DNA of 64,000 nt from an uncultured Bacilli bacterium (GTDB lineage Bacteria; Bacillota_I; Bacilli_A; RF39; UBA660), in assembly GCA_947629315.1 (NCBI GenBank), contig CANRDB010000005.1:1-64000 (forward strand), in the 5' to 3' direction. How positions within the stretch are numbered: position 1 is the stretch's first letter; each line of letters starts with the position of its first letter. Below, in pieces: positions 16,618 to 26,621 of the stretch. The notes beneath the pieces were generated by a model that was not told where the DNA came from, searched no databases, and saw only the letters and a program-made list of their open reading frames with translations. The position numbers and the translations under genes were made by a program.

Positions 16618-18603
16618 TTATTTCCTCAAATAAGGAAGAGGATTCGTGACACAATTTCTTCCCGCACAAGTTCTAATCTCAAAATGAAGATGAGGTCCCG
16701 TACAAGCACCTGTACATCCTACATATCCAATCGTTTGTCCACGCGATACTTTAACACCTTCATGAATACCTTCTGCAAATCGACTCATATGCCCATAAAG
16801 AGAATAATATCCATTGTTATGATTGATGATAATGTGTTTTCCATATCCTACTTTTCCATCATCTTTGATTGTCATAATAGTACCATTATTCGTTGCATAA
16901 ACTGGTGAACCCATACCTGTTCCAGCAATATCCAAACCAGAATGTAAAACACGTTTTCCTGAACCAAATGGGTCTGGTCTCCATCCATAATAAGATGATA
17001 ACGTATATCCTGATTTCGTAGGCCAGTACCAAGAAGACAAACTTCCGACACCATCGATAATTTTCGTTCCTACTCTCGTAATCTCATTTTTAGGTTCCTT
17101 TAAAACGACGGTACTAACAGGTTTTACGTACGTAATAGCGCCATTCACACGACGTACATTTTGAGACACTCTCGATTTTCCATTGACACCTTTTTGAGAA
17201 AGAATTCGCATTCCATCATTTAAATTCTTATCTGGTTCCTCTATTTTGACATAATCAATATCTTTATCTTCTACTGTATACTGTTCGACAACAATACTAA
17301 TTTGTGGATTTGTCTCAGCAATGACAATTGGTTGATTTTCATAGAACAAATTATTCACACTGGTAAAGGAAGGATTAGAAAGGAAAAACTCCTCTGTACT
17401 AATACCATACTTGTAGGTAAGAGAAAGAATGTTGTCAGTTGCGGAAGCATAAACTGTTTTTTCTTTCTTTTCACCACCATAAAGTAAGAAACTCGAAAGT
17501 TCATCAGCATCATTATAAATTTGTTCACCAACGGATATATTTGTTTTCTTAATGGTAATATCCTCTGCTACGTAGACATCATCGATTCGAGTACCCGTTT
17601 CCACAATTTCTTCTTGAGTTCCCTTATTATACTTTTCTAACTGTTCTGTTCCTACGAAGATAGCTTCTAGTTTCCGAATAGCATCTTCAAATACTTTCTT
17701 ATCAGTTACAAAAATGATAACATCATCGGAATCGGTATTCGTAAGAGTCTCATAATCCTCTAATAGATAGGCTCCTACAATAGAGTATTTAGAAACTGTT
17801 CCATTATCTTTCTTAATTCGAAATTGGTATCCCTCAATCGTACAAGGTTTTTCTTTTACAATCTTTTGGTAAACCTCTTCTACAGAAGAAAGATTGGCTT
17901 GATAAGTATTCATTTTTTCTACATAAATTCCTACTGGATTATATACATTATCCGCATACAAATATACTTCATTTGTTTTTACGTAATCTTCCATATATTT
18001 TTGTTTGATATAGGAAATATCTCCTAATTGTTGCTTTTGATAATTTTCCAAATAGTAGGTTTCTGTTTCTGTCAAAGATAGGGAGGTTTGATTGTTCTCA
18101 ATGTACTCAATCAAACTCTGTTTTTGGGATTGTAATGCATCTTCTATTTGCTTCTTAATTGCTTCATAGTTCCAAAAACGATTCTCTCCTACATCTAATT
18201 CATTAATAGCAAAAAAAGATACTAATTCCATAATTGTATCATGGTCTTTTTCTTCAAACTGACCATTTTCATCTACTAATGACATCAATTGATGATAGTA
18301 ATCAATCATCAATTGATAACGTTCTTTATCATCATTTTTCTTTAATTTTTCTATCATAGAATCCACTTGGTGTAAAATCGCTAATTGATCTTGATAAACC
18401 ATGACTTGGTTTTTGATGAGAGTTCCTTGTTTACTAACATACTGTTCTAGTTCATCCTCAGATTCAATCATACCAATTACCGAATCATCCAAATATACTT
18501 GATAATAGGTATGTGGTTGGTATGTCTTTTGGTACTGAAACTGTAACCCAAACGTAATCATACTTAGCAAAATAATACCCAGTATCATTCCATATTTTTT
18601 CAC
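16618..18603 (-). CDS. Secreted M23 metallopeptidase with LysM-like and G5-like domains
   Basis: 661 residues starting from a GTG after AGGTGAT. One N-terminal membrane segment (about 3-21), a long helical extracytoplasmic region (to about 330), a LysM-like segment (about 385-430), a G5-like segment (about 435-525), and a C-terminal LytM/M23 domain with HSGLDIAG, YGHMSRF and HLHFEIRT, the zinc ligands of active peptidoglycan endopeptidases. Unlike SpoIIQ, the active-site histidines are intact. It probably cuts peptide crossbridges. Sits 8 bases downstream of dnaB. Confidence 0.9.
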   Translation of the reverse strand: MKKYGMILGIILLSMITFGLQFQYQKTYQPHTYYQVYLDDSVIGMIESEDELEQYVSKQGTLIKNQVMVYQDQLAILHQVDSMIEKLKKNDDKERYQLMIDYYHQLMSLVDENGQFEEKDHDTIMELVSFFAINELDVGENRFWNYEAIKKQIEDALQSQKQSLIEYIENNQTSLSLTETETYYLENYQKQQLGDISYIKQKYMEDYVKTNEVYLYADNVYNPVGIYVEKMNTYQANLSSVEEVYQKIVKEKPCTIEGYQFRIKKDNGTVSKYSIVGAYLLEDYETLTNTDSDDVIIFVTDKKVFEDAIRKLEAIFVGTEQLEKYNKGTQEEIVETGTRIDDVYVAEDITIKKTNISVGEQIYNDADELSSFLLYGGEKKEKTVYASATDNILSLTYKYGISTEEFFLSNPSFTSVNNLFYENQPIVIAETNPQISIVVEQYTVEDKDIDYVKIEEPDKNLNDGMRILSQKGVNGKSRVSQNVRRVNGAITYVKPVSTVVLKEPKNEITRVGTKIIDGVGSLSSWYWPTKSGYTLSSYYGWRPDPFGSGKRVLHSGLDIAGTGMGSPVYATNNGTIMTIKDDGKVGYGKHIIINHNNGYYSLYGHMSRFAEGIHEGVKVSRGQTIGYVGCTGACTGPHLHFEIRTCAGRNCVTNPLPYLRK

Positions 18604-18611
18604 AAAATCAC

Positions 18612-19955
18612 CTATTCTTCTGTTGCCGTACTATTGGCAACATTCACAAATGTACTAGTTGGTCTTTGAAATAAAAGAGGAATATCTTTTAGTGGACCAT
18701 TACGATGTTTTCTGATAACTAGTTCAATTAAACTATCTTCTTTTTCGATTTGATCATCTGGACAGTGGAGGAATGCTACAATATCCGCATCCTGTTCAAT
18801 CGCTCCAGATTCCCTCAAATCACTTAACATTGGCTTTTTATCTGTACGTTGTTCAATACCTCTCGATAACTGAGATAAAGCAATAACTGGAACATCTAAT
18901 TCCATAGCCATTGTCTTTAATGCACGAGAAATATCCGCTACTTCTTGTTGTCTATTTTGACCTGTACTACCGCCTCTATTCGCACTCTGAATAAGGGTTA
19001 AATAGTCGATAATAACGATATCTAATCCATCTGGAGAACTTTTTAAACGACGACACTTAGAACGAATATCTGCGACAGATTGACCTGCTGTATCATCAAT
19101 AAATAATTTGGTATTCGATAATCTACTAATTGCTTCATTCACACGTTTCCAATCACTATGTTCCAAAGCTCCCGTACGCAATTTATTACCATCAATTTGA
19201 CCGACAGAAGAAAGCATTCTCGTTACTAATTGCTCTGCTCCCATCTCCATATTAAAAATGGCTACTGTCTTATTAGAATGTATAGCAATATTCGTTGCCA
19301 TATTTAAAGCAATAGCTGTTTTTCCTTGTCCTGGACGAGCAGCAATAATAATTAATTCGTGAGGATGAAAACCAGAGGTAATCTTATCAAGATCATAAAA
19401 TCCACTAGCAATCCCAGTAATCTCTCCCTTATGAGACGCTAAAGTCTCTAAATCTGATTGCGCCTTTGTTAACACAGTCTGAATATTTTTGAATTCAGAC
19501 CCCCTAAGACCTTGCGATACATCCGCAATTTTCTTTTGGGATTGATATAAGAAATCTCCAATATTACTGCCAATATGATAACTATCTTGGACAATGGAAG
19601 TAGCTTCATCAATCAATTTTCTAAGAAGAGATTTCTCTGATACAATATTAATATATTCATCTATATTAGCGGTTGTCGGTACACTATTGATAACTTCCGC
19701 TAAATATTCAATATCTCCTATTTGTTTCAACCAACCACGATGATTTAATTCTTCAGATACCGTCGTAATATCTACTGGTCTTTTTTCTTCATCAATCGTT
19801 TTCATAACCGTAAAAATTTTTTGATGAGAATCTAAATAAAAATCTTCTGGCAATAAAAGTTCTAATCCCTTTTGAAGGGCTTTTTTAGTTAAAAACATAG
19901 ATCCTATTACGGATTGTTCTGCTTCTAGATTATGAGGGATTGTTTTTTCATTCAT
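18612..19955 (-). CDS. dnaB: Replicative DNA helicase DnaB (DnaC in B. subtilis)
   Basis: 447 residues. N-terminal DnaG-binding domain beginning IPHNLEAEQSVIGSMF, then the RecA-like motor with Walker A AARPGQGKTAIALNMA (about 204), DIVIIDYLTLI (Walker B), LSQLSRGIEQR and the C-terminal KHRNGPL loop. Ring helicase at the replication fork. Part of the gdpP-rplI-dnaB order conserved across Bacilli. Confidence 0.97.
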   Translation of the reverse strand: MNEKTIPHNLEAEQSVIGSMFLTKKALQKGLELLLPEDFYLDSHQKIFTVMKTIDEEKRPVDITTVSEELNHRGWLKQIGDIEYLAEVINSVPTTANIDEYINIVSEKSLLRKLIDEATSIVQDSYHIGSNIGDFLYQSQKKIADVSQGLRGSEFKNIQTVLTKAQSDLETLASHKGEITGIASGFYDLDKITSGFHPHELIIIAARPGQGKTAIALNMATNIAIHSNKTVAIFNMEMGAEQLVTRMLSSVGQIDGNKLRTGALEHSDWKRVNEAISRLSNTKLFIDDTAGQSVADIRSKCRRLKSSPDGLDIVIIDYLTLIQSANRGGSTGQNRQQEVADISRALKTMAMELDVPVIALSQLSRGIEQRTDKKPMLSDLRESGAIEQDADIVAFLHCPDDQIEKEDSLIELVIRKHRNGPLKDIPLLFQRPTSTFVNVANSTATEE

Positions 19956-19965
19956 TTTCTTCGCC

Positions 19966-20403
19966 TCACTTTTCTAGATTAACTCGCACAACCGCATGAA
20001 CTTTCTTATGTAGTTCAATTTCTACTTGATGATATCCTAACGTAGATAGAGGTTCTTTTTCTTTTACTTGTTTTTTATCGATAGCATATCCTTTTTCCTT
20101 CAAGGCATCCGCAATTTGTTTTGGACTAACGCTACCAAATACTTTATCCATTGCTCCTGTTTTAACAGAAAACTTCAATTCTACTTTAGACAATTTCTCT
20201 TTCAATTGAAGAGCTTCTTGATAAATTTTCTCTTCCTCTTTTTGTTTCGCTAAATTTTCTTTTTCTAAACGATCAACACCAACTTTAGAAGCTACTACAG
20301 CTTGTTTATTCTTAATTAAAAATGCACCATAACCATCTTTTACTTCTAAAATATCTCCCTTTTTTCCTTGTTTTCTAACATCTTCTAATAAAATAATTTT
20401 CAT
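19966..20403 (-). CDS. rplI: 50S ribosomal protein L9
   Basis: 145 residues. N-terminal MKIILLEDVRKQGKKGDILEV and the long connecting helix (ENLAKQKEEEKIYQEALQLKEKL) leading to the C-terminal domain with GSVSPKQIADAL are typical of L9, which binds domain V of 23S rRNA. Overlaps the upstream gdpP-like stop by four bases. Confidence 0.97.
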   Translation of the reverse strand: MKIILLEDVRKQGKKGDILEVKDGYGAFLIKNKQAVVASKVGVDRLEKENLAKQKEEEKIYQEALQLKEKLSKVELKFSVKTGAMDKVFGSVSPKQIADALKEKGYAIDKKQVKEKEPLSTLGYHQVEIELHKKVHAVVRVNLEK

Positions 20404-21374
20404 AGCAATTCCCCCAATATATTTTTTAATTTCCGTTCTACTTCTTTCACTGTTTTATCTTGTACTTCACAAGCAGCATTGGTGATATGTCCACCACCAC
20501 CCATAGCTTTCATCACATCACAAACATTGATATCTCCCATAGAACGAGCACTCACTCCTACTGTATTTTCATTCAGTTGTCCAATAGCAAATGTCGCTTC
20601 AATATATTCAAAATTTAAAAGTTCTTCCGCTACTTCTGCTAACTCCTCTTTTTTACAATTAGGAGTTGGTAATACACACATACCAATATTTTTATGAAAT
20701 ACAAAACTACTTTTGATAAAATCTGCTCTTCTTAAAAATTCATCTTTACTTTCTTTCAAAAGTGTTTGTTTTAACACACTATCCGCACCCATACTAGTTA
20801 AGAATGCTGCCACTTCAAAAGTCTTTTCAGTGGTCTTTAAGTTAAATCCGTTCGTATCAATTTCCATTCCTGCTAACATAATAGTAGAGACAATGACACT
20901 TAAATTCACTCCACAATATTTCGCGTAGTGAGAAATGAGTTCTACCATACTAGACATTGTCGAATCAATGTAGAATAATTCTGTATCTTTGATATAAGAA
21001 TTACTCTTTATATGGTGATCTAAAACAATTACATTTGAAACAAGATCAAAAATCTCGGGATATTCTACTCTCTCTTTTTGATGGACATCTAGTACAATCA
21101 ACACCGTATCTTCACCAATTTTCTTTGAAAGAGTCTCGGGATATAAAAATTCTACAGTATGAACTTTTTCTAATGCTTGCTGCACGGAACTATTATACTC
21201 TTTTTTATCTTTCGTATGGAGTAGTATATAACTTTTTTTTCCCATTTCTGTTAAAATTTGACTCAACCCCATCGAAGAACCAATCGCATCCAAATCAGGG
21301 TTTTGATGAGACATAATAATAATTGTTTGATACTTTGATAAAACTTCAGTTAACTTTTGAAACAATGTTTCCAT
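20400..21374 (-). CDS. GdpP-like cyclic-di-AMP phosphodiesterase lacking sensor domains
   Basis: 324 residues comprising only DHH (N-terminal) and DHHA1 (C-terminal) domains. MSHQNPDLDAIGSSMGL, VLDHH, AGMEIDTNGFNLKT and MGGGGHITNAAC match the catalytic half of GdpP closely. Full GdpP is about 650 residues with two membrane helices, a PAS-like and a degenerate GGDEF domain; here translation begins directly at the DHH domain after GGGGTGATAG, and only 88 bases separate it from whiA. The gdpP-rplI-dnaB order supports orthology with loss of the sensor half. It may hydrolyse c-di-AMP or pApA; NrnA-type RNase is less likely. Confidence 0.85.
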   Translation of the reverse strand: METLFQKLTEVLSKYQTIIIMSHQNPDLDAIGSSMGLSQILTEMGKKSYILLHTKDKKEYNSSVQQALEKVHTVEFLYPETLSKKIGEDTVLIVLDVHQKERVEYPEIFDLVSNVIVLDHHIKSNSYIKDTELFYIDSTMSSMVELISHYAKYCGVNLSVIVSTIMLAGMEIDTNGFNLKTTEKTFEVAAFLTSMGADSVLKQTLLKESKDEFLRRADFIKSSFVFHKNIGMCVLPTPNCKKEELAEVAEELLNFEYIEATFAIGQLNENTVGVSARSMGDINVCDVMKAMGGGGHITNAACEVQDKTVKEVERKLKNILGELL

Positions 21375-21462
21375 TCTATCACCCCAGTAGTACTATTATA
21401 CTATAAAACCCATGATTTCACAATGTACAAGAAAAAAAGAAATAGGCAAAAGCGATATTTCT

Positions 21463-22380
21463 TTAGGACTGATTTTTTTCACGAATACGAGCTGCTAATT
21501 CCTTAATTTTCCGAAAACGATGATGAATTCCTGATTTCGTAATTTTTTCATTCGTCTCCATACTGATAATTTCACTTAATTCTAATAGAGATGCCTCTTT
21601 ATATTTTAATCGATAAATTGCTACTAATTGTTCTTTTTCTCCTAGTAACCCTAATCCACCATGTTGCTCAATTAGTTCAATATCTTTGACTTGTTGAGAA
21701 GCCGTTTCCACAATTTTATCTACGTTCGCTTGTTCACAGTTATTGAGACGATTCGTCATATTTTTATGATCGCGATAAATCCGAATATCTTCAAAGTAAA
21801 ATAAGGCTTGAATGGCTTGAATCATACGGAGAAAATCCCCTATTTTTTCTGCCTCTTTGACATAGATCATATAACGGTTATCTTTCTTTAAGACCTTACT
21901 ATTGAGCCCATACTCATTCAATAAGGATGAACAGAAATTCGCATACTGTTCTTGTTCTACAAAAAATTCTAAATGATATCTAGATTTTTTAGGATCATTA
22001 ATACTTCCTGTCGCTAAAAAGAGTCCCCGTAAATAAGCTCTTTTCGTATCATCATCATCAATTAGGTAATGATCGGGAATTTCCTTATCTAGACATAAAT
22101 CTTTTTGAATTTGGAAAATCTGATGGGAAACTTCTAAGATATAATAGTAATTCTTATTGTAATTATAACCTTGACGAACTGTAATTTGCGGAATTATTCC
22201 ATATACATCTTTTAGGAAATGAAAAATATGTCTCGCTACTGAGGCATTTTCTGTTGTAATTTTGATTTTTTGATCAATCATGGCATTATTTTTAAGAAAA
22301 GCCGATAACTCGGCTATACTCTCTATTTTTCCAAATTCTAACTTACTTACTTCATTTTTTACTGTACTAGTAAAAGACAT
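21463..22380 (-). CDS. whiA: DNA-binding protein WhiA
   Basis: 305 residues. Begins MSFTSTVKNEVSKLE, has a LAGLIDADG-like middle portion (RAYLRGLFLATGSINDP) and a C-terminal helix-turn-helix (LLELSEIISMETNEKITKSGIHHRFRKI). WhiA influences cell division and chromosome segregation in Bacillus and sporulation in Streptomyces. It stands 9 bases after yvcK, as in most Bacillota, but rapZ, normally just upstream of yvcK, is not present here. Confidence 0.95.
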   Translation of the reverse strand: MSFTSTVKNEVSKLEFGKIESIAELSAFLKNNAMIDQKIKITTENASVARHIFHFLKDVYGIIPQITVRQGYNYNKNYYYILEVSHQIFQIQKDLCLDKEIPDHYLIDDDDTKRAYLRGLFLATGSINDPKKSRYHLEFFVEQEQYANFCSSLLNEYGLNSKVLKKDNRYMIYVKEAEKIGDFLRMIQAIQALFYFEDIRIYRDHKNMTNRLNNCEQANVDKIVETASQQVKDIELIEQHGGLGLLGEKEQLVAIYRLKYKEASLLELSEIISMETNEKITKSGIHHRFRKIKELAARIREKNQS

Positions 22381-22388
22381 GTTATCAC

Positions 22389-23339
22389 CTACAATTGCAT
22401 TAAATAGGAAAAAACGTGAAATCCCAATTTTACTTCATTATGACGAAGCATATTATGAGAAACGGTTACTAAATCATCACCAATCACTTGATTATCCATT
22501 TTTTTAAAGTTTTCAACGTCATAACGTACCGGATCTTTTCTTTCTAATGTCTCATATTTATGCGCTAAATCAGGATGAATAGGTCCGTTATTAGCAATCA
22601 CAACGTCTACTTTTCTCTTACCTAAATACTGATTTAACATTTCTACGTGATCTGTCACAGTAAAATTATCTGTTTCTCCTGGTTGGGTGACAATATTACA
22701 AATGTACATAATTTTTGCGGGACTATTTTCGATAGCAGAAACAATTTTATCACATATTAAATTAGGAATAATACTCGTAAACAAACTGCCCATACTAAGA
22801 ATAATTAAATCGGCCTCTTCAATGGCCTTTAAAGCACCTAACGTAGGAGTAGGATTTTCTTTATAAAAAACACGTTTAATTTTTCTTTTGTCAACTGTAA
22901 TATGATGTTCTCCCTCGACGATGTCTCCATCTTCCATCTCAGCCATTAAAACGACACTATCTTCTGTTAAAGGAACTACTTTTCCTTTTAAATTTAATAC
23001 TTTACTCAAAGCCTCTATACCATCGGATAAATTGCCAGTAATATTTTTCATCGCTGTTAATAATAAATTTCCAACAGCATGCCCATCTAAATCACTCGTT
23101 GTCTGAAAACGATAATCAAATAAATCAAACACCAATGGTTCTGTTTCTGACAGTGCGATTAACACTTTACGAATATCTCCTACTGCTGGAATATTAAATT
23201 CCTCTCTCAAAACGCCAGTACTACCTCCATCATCACAGACTGATACAATTGCTGTAATATCTATGGGGTACTGTTTTAAACTACGTAGAAGAGAAGAAAG
23301 TCCAGAACCTCCTCCTAGTACCACTACCTTTTTATTCAT
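22389..23339 (-). CDS. yvcK: Gluconeogenesis factor YvcK/MgfK (UDP-sugar binding)
   Basis: 316 residues starting MNKKVVVLGGGSGLSSLLRSLK, followed by AIVSVCDDGGSTGVLR and the conserved D-H-A-V-G-N-L-L element. YvcK binds UDP-sugars and supports growth on gluconeogenic carbon and peptidoglycan precursor supply through GlmS. Start placed at the ATG after AAAGGAA, overlapping the end of lgt by 8 bases. The usual neighbour rapZ is missing. Confidence 0.95.
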   Translation of the reverse strand: MNKKVVVLGGGSGLSSLLRSLKQYPIDITAIVSVCDDGGSTGVLREEFNIPAVGDIRKVLIALSETEPLVFDLFDYRFQTTSDLDGHAVGNLLLTAMKNITGNLSDGIEALSKVLNLKGKVVPLTEDSVVLMAEMEDGDIVEGEHHITVDKRKIKRVFYKENPTPTLGALKAIEEADLIILSMGSLFTSIIPNLICDKIVSAIENSPAKIMYICNIVTQPGETDNFTVTDHVEMLNQYLGKRKVDVVIANNGPIHPDLAHKYETLERKDPVRYDVENFKKMDNQVIGDDLVTVSHNMLRHNEVKLGFHVFSYLMQL

Positions 23340-24129
23340 AAACGATTTCCTTTCTATGATAATATTTATCCGAACGAATCGCAAAATTCAACCACGCTAA
23401 TCCAACAAGAACCATCAAAACAGAAACGAGTTGCGCTACTTTTAAGCCTCCTAGCATTAAACTATCTTGACGCAAAGCCTCTATAAAGAAACGAGTCGCT
23501 CCATAGATACAAAAATAAAGAGAACTAGAGACACCAAGATGTACTTTTTTACGAGAGCGAATCCATAGAATCAATATAAAACCTATCAAACAAGCGATGG
23601 ATTCATAGAAAAAAGTAGGATGATAATATGTACCTCCAATATACATACCATCAATGACAAAAGTAGGCAAATGATATCCCTCTAATACGGATCTTAGAAC
23701 TTCAGGTCCATAAGCCTCTCCATTAAAGAAATTTCCCCATCTACCAATCGCTTGACCAAGAATGACAACAGGAGATACCATATCCAATAATTTGATTACA
23801 GAAACATGATGTTTTTTCGTATAGTAAAGTGTAAATAAGATACCGGCAATCAAACCACCATGGATAGCGAGACCTCCCTCCCAAATCGCAACGATAGAAA
23901 GAGGATCATTGACATAATTAGACCATTCAAAAATGACATAATATATTCTTGCTCCCAGAATGACAATAGGTACTAAATAGAAAAAATAATCACTTAAAAA
24001 CGTAAGAGACATTTTTTCTTTTTTACATTCTCGGTACGTTAAAAAATAACCGAGTGCAAATGCTAATAAAATCAAAAAGGAATACCAATAAATCGTAATT
24101 GGTCCAATGGATAAAAAGACTCTGTTCAT
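23332..24129 (-). CDS. lgt: Prolipoprotein diacylglyceryl transferase
   Basis: 265 residues, seven membrane helices. WEGGLAIHGGLIAG and the signature GRWGNFFNGEAYG with the catalytic region are diagnostic. Lgt adds diacylglycerol to the lipobox cysteine of prolipoproteins such as the YidC in this window. Overlaps the PF04020 gene by four bases and yvcK by eight. HprK, often adjacent in Bacilli, is absent. Confidence 0.96.
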   Translation of the reverse strand: MNRVFLSIGPITIYWYSFLILLAFALGYFLTYRECKKEKMSLTFLSDYFFYLVPIVILGARIYYVIFEWSNYVNDPLSIVAIWEGGLAIHGGLIAGILFTLYYTKKHHVSVIKLLDMVSPVVILGQAIGRWGNFFNGEAYGPEVLRSVLEGYHLPTFVIDGMYIGGTYYHPTFFYESIACLIGFILILWIRSRKKVHLGVSSSLYFCIYGATRFFIEALRQDSLMLGGLKVAQLVSVLMVLVGLAWLNFAIRSDKYYHRKEIVYE

Positions 24130-24560
24130 TTCTTAATTCCTTTCAAAAATGTATCAATAATAACGTTATCCATAATCGCATTCATAATAGAAATGATAAT
24201 GGATACTAAAAAAATCATGAAAAAGCCCTGAATTTGAAAATGGTCAAACAAAAGAAAATCCGTTAAGTATAAGACAATGACATTAATAATGGGATAAAAA
24301 AGACCTAACGTTAATCCTGTTAATGGTAAGGTTAACCAGAATAAAAGTGGTTTTACCGTACGATTTAGAATAAAGATAATAATCACTGCTAGTAATCCCC
24401 ATAATCCAAAAAATTCATTATCGATATAGACCGTTTCTTTAAAAATAATAGATACCGTAATCAACACTAATGTATAACCAACAACATGAATAAACCAATC
24501 TAAAAACTTATTAATCTGTGGTTTATGGATAGGAAGTTCTTTCAAAACTTTCTGTTTCAT
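24126..24560 (-). CDS. YvlD-like small membrane protein (PF04020, phage holin 4 superfamily)
   Basis: 144 residues, four predicted helices. NRTVKPLLFWLTLPLTGLTL followed by GLFYPIINVIVLYLTDFLL is the PF04020 signature. The phage-holin name is historical; in Bacillus relatives (YvlD) the gene belongs to an envelope-stress operon near lgt-type genes. Here it is in the lgt-yvcK-whiA operon, so no phage origin is implied. Confidence 0.85.
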   Translation of the reverse strand: MKQKVLKELPIHKPQINKFLDWFIHVVGYTLVLITVSIIFKETVYIDNEFFGLWGLLAVIIIFILNRTVKPLLFWLTLPLTGLTLGLFYPIINVIVLYLTDFLLFDHFQIQGFFMIFLVSIIISIMNAIMDNVIIDTFLKGIKK

Positions 24561-24587
24561 GAGTTCATCTCCTCATTCATTATATCA

Positions 24588-26531
24588 TCATTCACTTTGT
24601 AATTCAAATAAAGCATCTCGTAATTCCATTGCTCTTTCAAAGTCAAGATTTTTAGCAGCCTCTTTCATTTCTGCCTCAATACGGATTGCTAAATCATTCT
24701 TTTCTTTCTTACTCATCTTAGGTGTTTCTTTCTTACTTTCCTTATTATTAGCAATCGTTTCTCTTATTTCTTTTATGATAGTTTTCGGTACAATATGATG
24801 CTCCTCATTATATTTTTCTTGAATCGTTCTCCTTCGTTCTGTTTCAGATATTGCTTTTTTCATGGATTCGCTAATCTCATCCGCATACATAATAACACGT
24901 CCATCTTGATTTCTGGCTGCTCTACCAACCGTTTGAATCAAACTTCGATCACTACGTAAAAATCCTTGTTTATCTGCATCCATAATCGCTACTAACTCTA
25001 CTTCTGGAATATCAATTCCCTCTCGCAATAAGTTAATTCCTACTAATACATCATATTTTCCTAATCGTAAATCCCGAATAATCTGCATCCGTTCCAAAGT
25101 CTTTACTTCAGAATGCAAATAGGCAACTTTTATATCTAATTTTTTTAAATAGTTCGTTAATTCCTCTGCCATCCGAATCGTAAGAGTAGTAACTAATACT
25201 CTAGCATTCTTCTCTTTACAAGCATAAATTTGTTCAACGAGATCATCAATTTGTCCTTTCGTAGGATGAACTGTAATTTTAGGATCCAATAATCCCGTTG
25301 GGCGAATAATCTGTTCAATCACCCCATTACTTTTCTCCAATTCATAATCTCCAGGGGTTGCTGATATATAGATAACTTGATTCATTTTACTTTCAAATTC
25401 ATCGAACATTAAAGGACGATTATCTAAAGCACTCGGTAGACGAAATCCATATTCCACTAGTACTTCTTTTCTAGCTCTATCTCCATTATACATTCCTCTT
25501 ATTTGCGGAACCGTTACATGGGATTCATCTATTACTAATAAAAAGTCATCTGGAAAGAAATCAATTAATGTCGATGGGGTCTCTCCTGGTTGTTTCAATG
25601 CTATATGACGAGAATAATTTTCAATTCCACGACAAAAACCAGTTTCTTCCAACATTTCCATATCATAATTGGTTCTCTCTTCTAAACGTTGATATTCTAA
25701 TAACTTATTTTCCTGTTTAAACTTTTCCAATTGTTCTTTTAATTCTATTCGAATATTTTCGATTGCTTTCTTTAGTTTCCAATCAGCCGTTACAAAGTGA
25801 CTAGCCGGAAAAATACTGACTGTCTTCTTGTCAGTTAAAATAGCACCTGTTACGACATCAAATTCACTAATTCTTTCAATTTCATCGCCAAAAAACTCTA
25901 CGCGAATTCCTTTCGCATGTTCATTGGAAGGAATAATTTCTAAAACATCGCCTTTGGCTCGGAATGTCCCTCTTTTAAAATCAAGATTATTCCGTTCATA
26001 TAACATAGAAATGAGTTTTTCAATCACATCATCTCTCTCAATGGCATCGCCTTCATTTAACGTAAGCATCTTGTCAGCATAATCTTCTCGGTCACCAATT
26101 CCATAGATACAAGATACGGATGCAACGACAATAACATCTCGATTATTTAATAATGCACTTGTTGCAGCATGACGCAATTCATCAATTTCATCATTAATAG
26201 CGGCATCCTTTTCAATATAAGTATCTGTTTTTGCTACATAGGCCTCTGGCTGATAATAATCATAATAAGAAACAAAATAACAAACATGATTATTCGGAAA
26301 CAACTCTTTAAACTCTGCATAAAGTTGTCCTGCTAAAGTTTTGTTATGCGCTAAAACGAGAGTTGGTCGGTCAACTTGAGCAATTACATTTGCTATCGTA
26401 AAAGTTTTTCCCGTACCAGTTGCTCCTAATAATACTTGATCTTTTTTTCCTTCTTGAATTCCTTTGACTAGTTCTTCAATGGCTTTCGGTTGATCGCCAC
26501 TAGGTTCATACTTTGAGACTAATTGAAACAT
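24588..26531 (-). CDS. uvrB: Excinuclease ABC subunit UvrB
   Basis: 647 residues starting [20 protein letters not shown]. Walker [11 protein letters not shown], beta-hairpin region [11 protein letters not shown], helicase motifs DESH and QTVGRAARN, and C-terminal UVR domain ([22 protein letters not shown]). Damage-verification helicase of nucleotide excision repair. The start follows CAGGAGGCAATT; an extra 17 residues upstream are in frame but unsupported. uvrA is not in the window, though the two genes are usually adjacent. Confidence 0.97.
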   Translation of the reverse strand: MFQLVSKYEPSGDQPKAIEELVKGIQEGKKDQVLLGATGTGKTFTIANVIAQVDRPTLVLAHNKTLAGQLYAEFKELFPNNHVCYFVSYYDYYQPEAYVAKTDTYIEKDAAINDEIDELRHAATSALLNNRDVIVVASVSCIYGIGDREDYADKMLTLNEGDAIERDDVIEKLISMLYERNNLDFKRGTFRAKGDVLEIIPSNEHAKGIRVEFFGDEIERISEFDVVTGAILTDKKTVSIFPASHFVTADWKLKKAIENIRIELKEQLEKFKQENKLLEYQRLEERTNYDMEMLEETGFCRGIENYSRHIALKQPGETPSTLIDFFPDDFLLVIDESHVTVPQIRGMYNGDRARKEVLVEYGFRLPSALDNRPLMFDEFESKMNQVIYISATPGDYELEKSNGVIEQIIRPTGLLDPKITVHPTKGQIDDLVEQIYACKEKNARVLVTTLTIRMAEELTNYLKKLDIKVAYLHSEVKTLERMQIIRDLRLGKYDVLVGINLLREGIDIPEVELVAIMDADKQGFLRSDRSLIQTVGRAARNQDGRVIMYADEISESMKKAISETERRRTIQEKYNEEHHIVPKTIIKEIRETIANNKESKKETPKMSKKEKNDLAIRIEAEMKEAAKNLDFERAMELRDALFELQSE

Positions 26532-26621
26532 AATTGCCTCCTGTTCTTGCTTTATTTTAGCATGGATTTTTATAGAACACAAATCATCCCTTATTCTTTA
26601 TTGTTCATCTATTCTAGCAGA

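Noticed and set aside
24126-24560. Prophage remnant because of a phage-holin domain name
   Set aside because: PF04020 proteins are common chromosomal membrane proteins; the gene overlaps lgt and no other phage genes are nearby.
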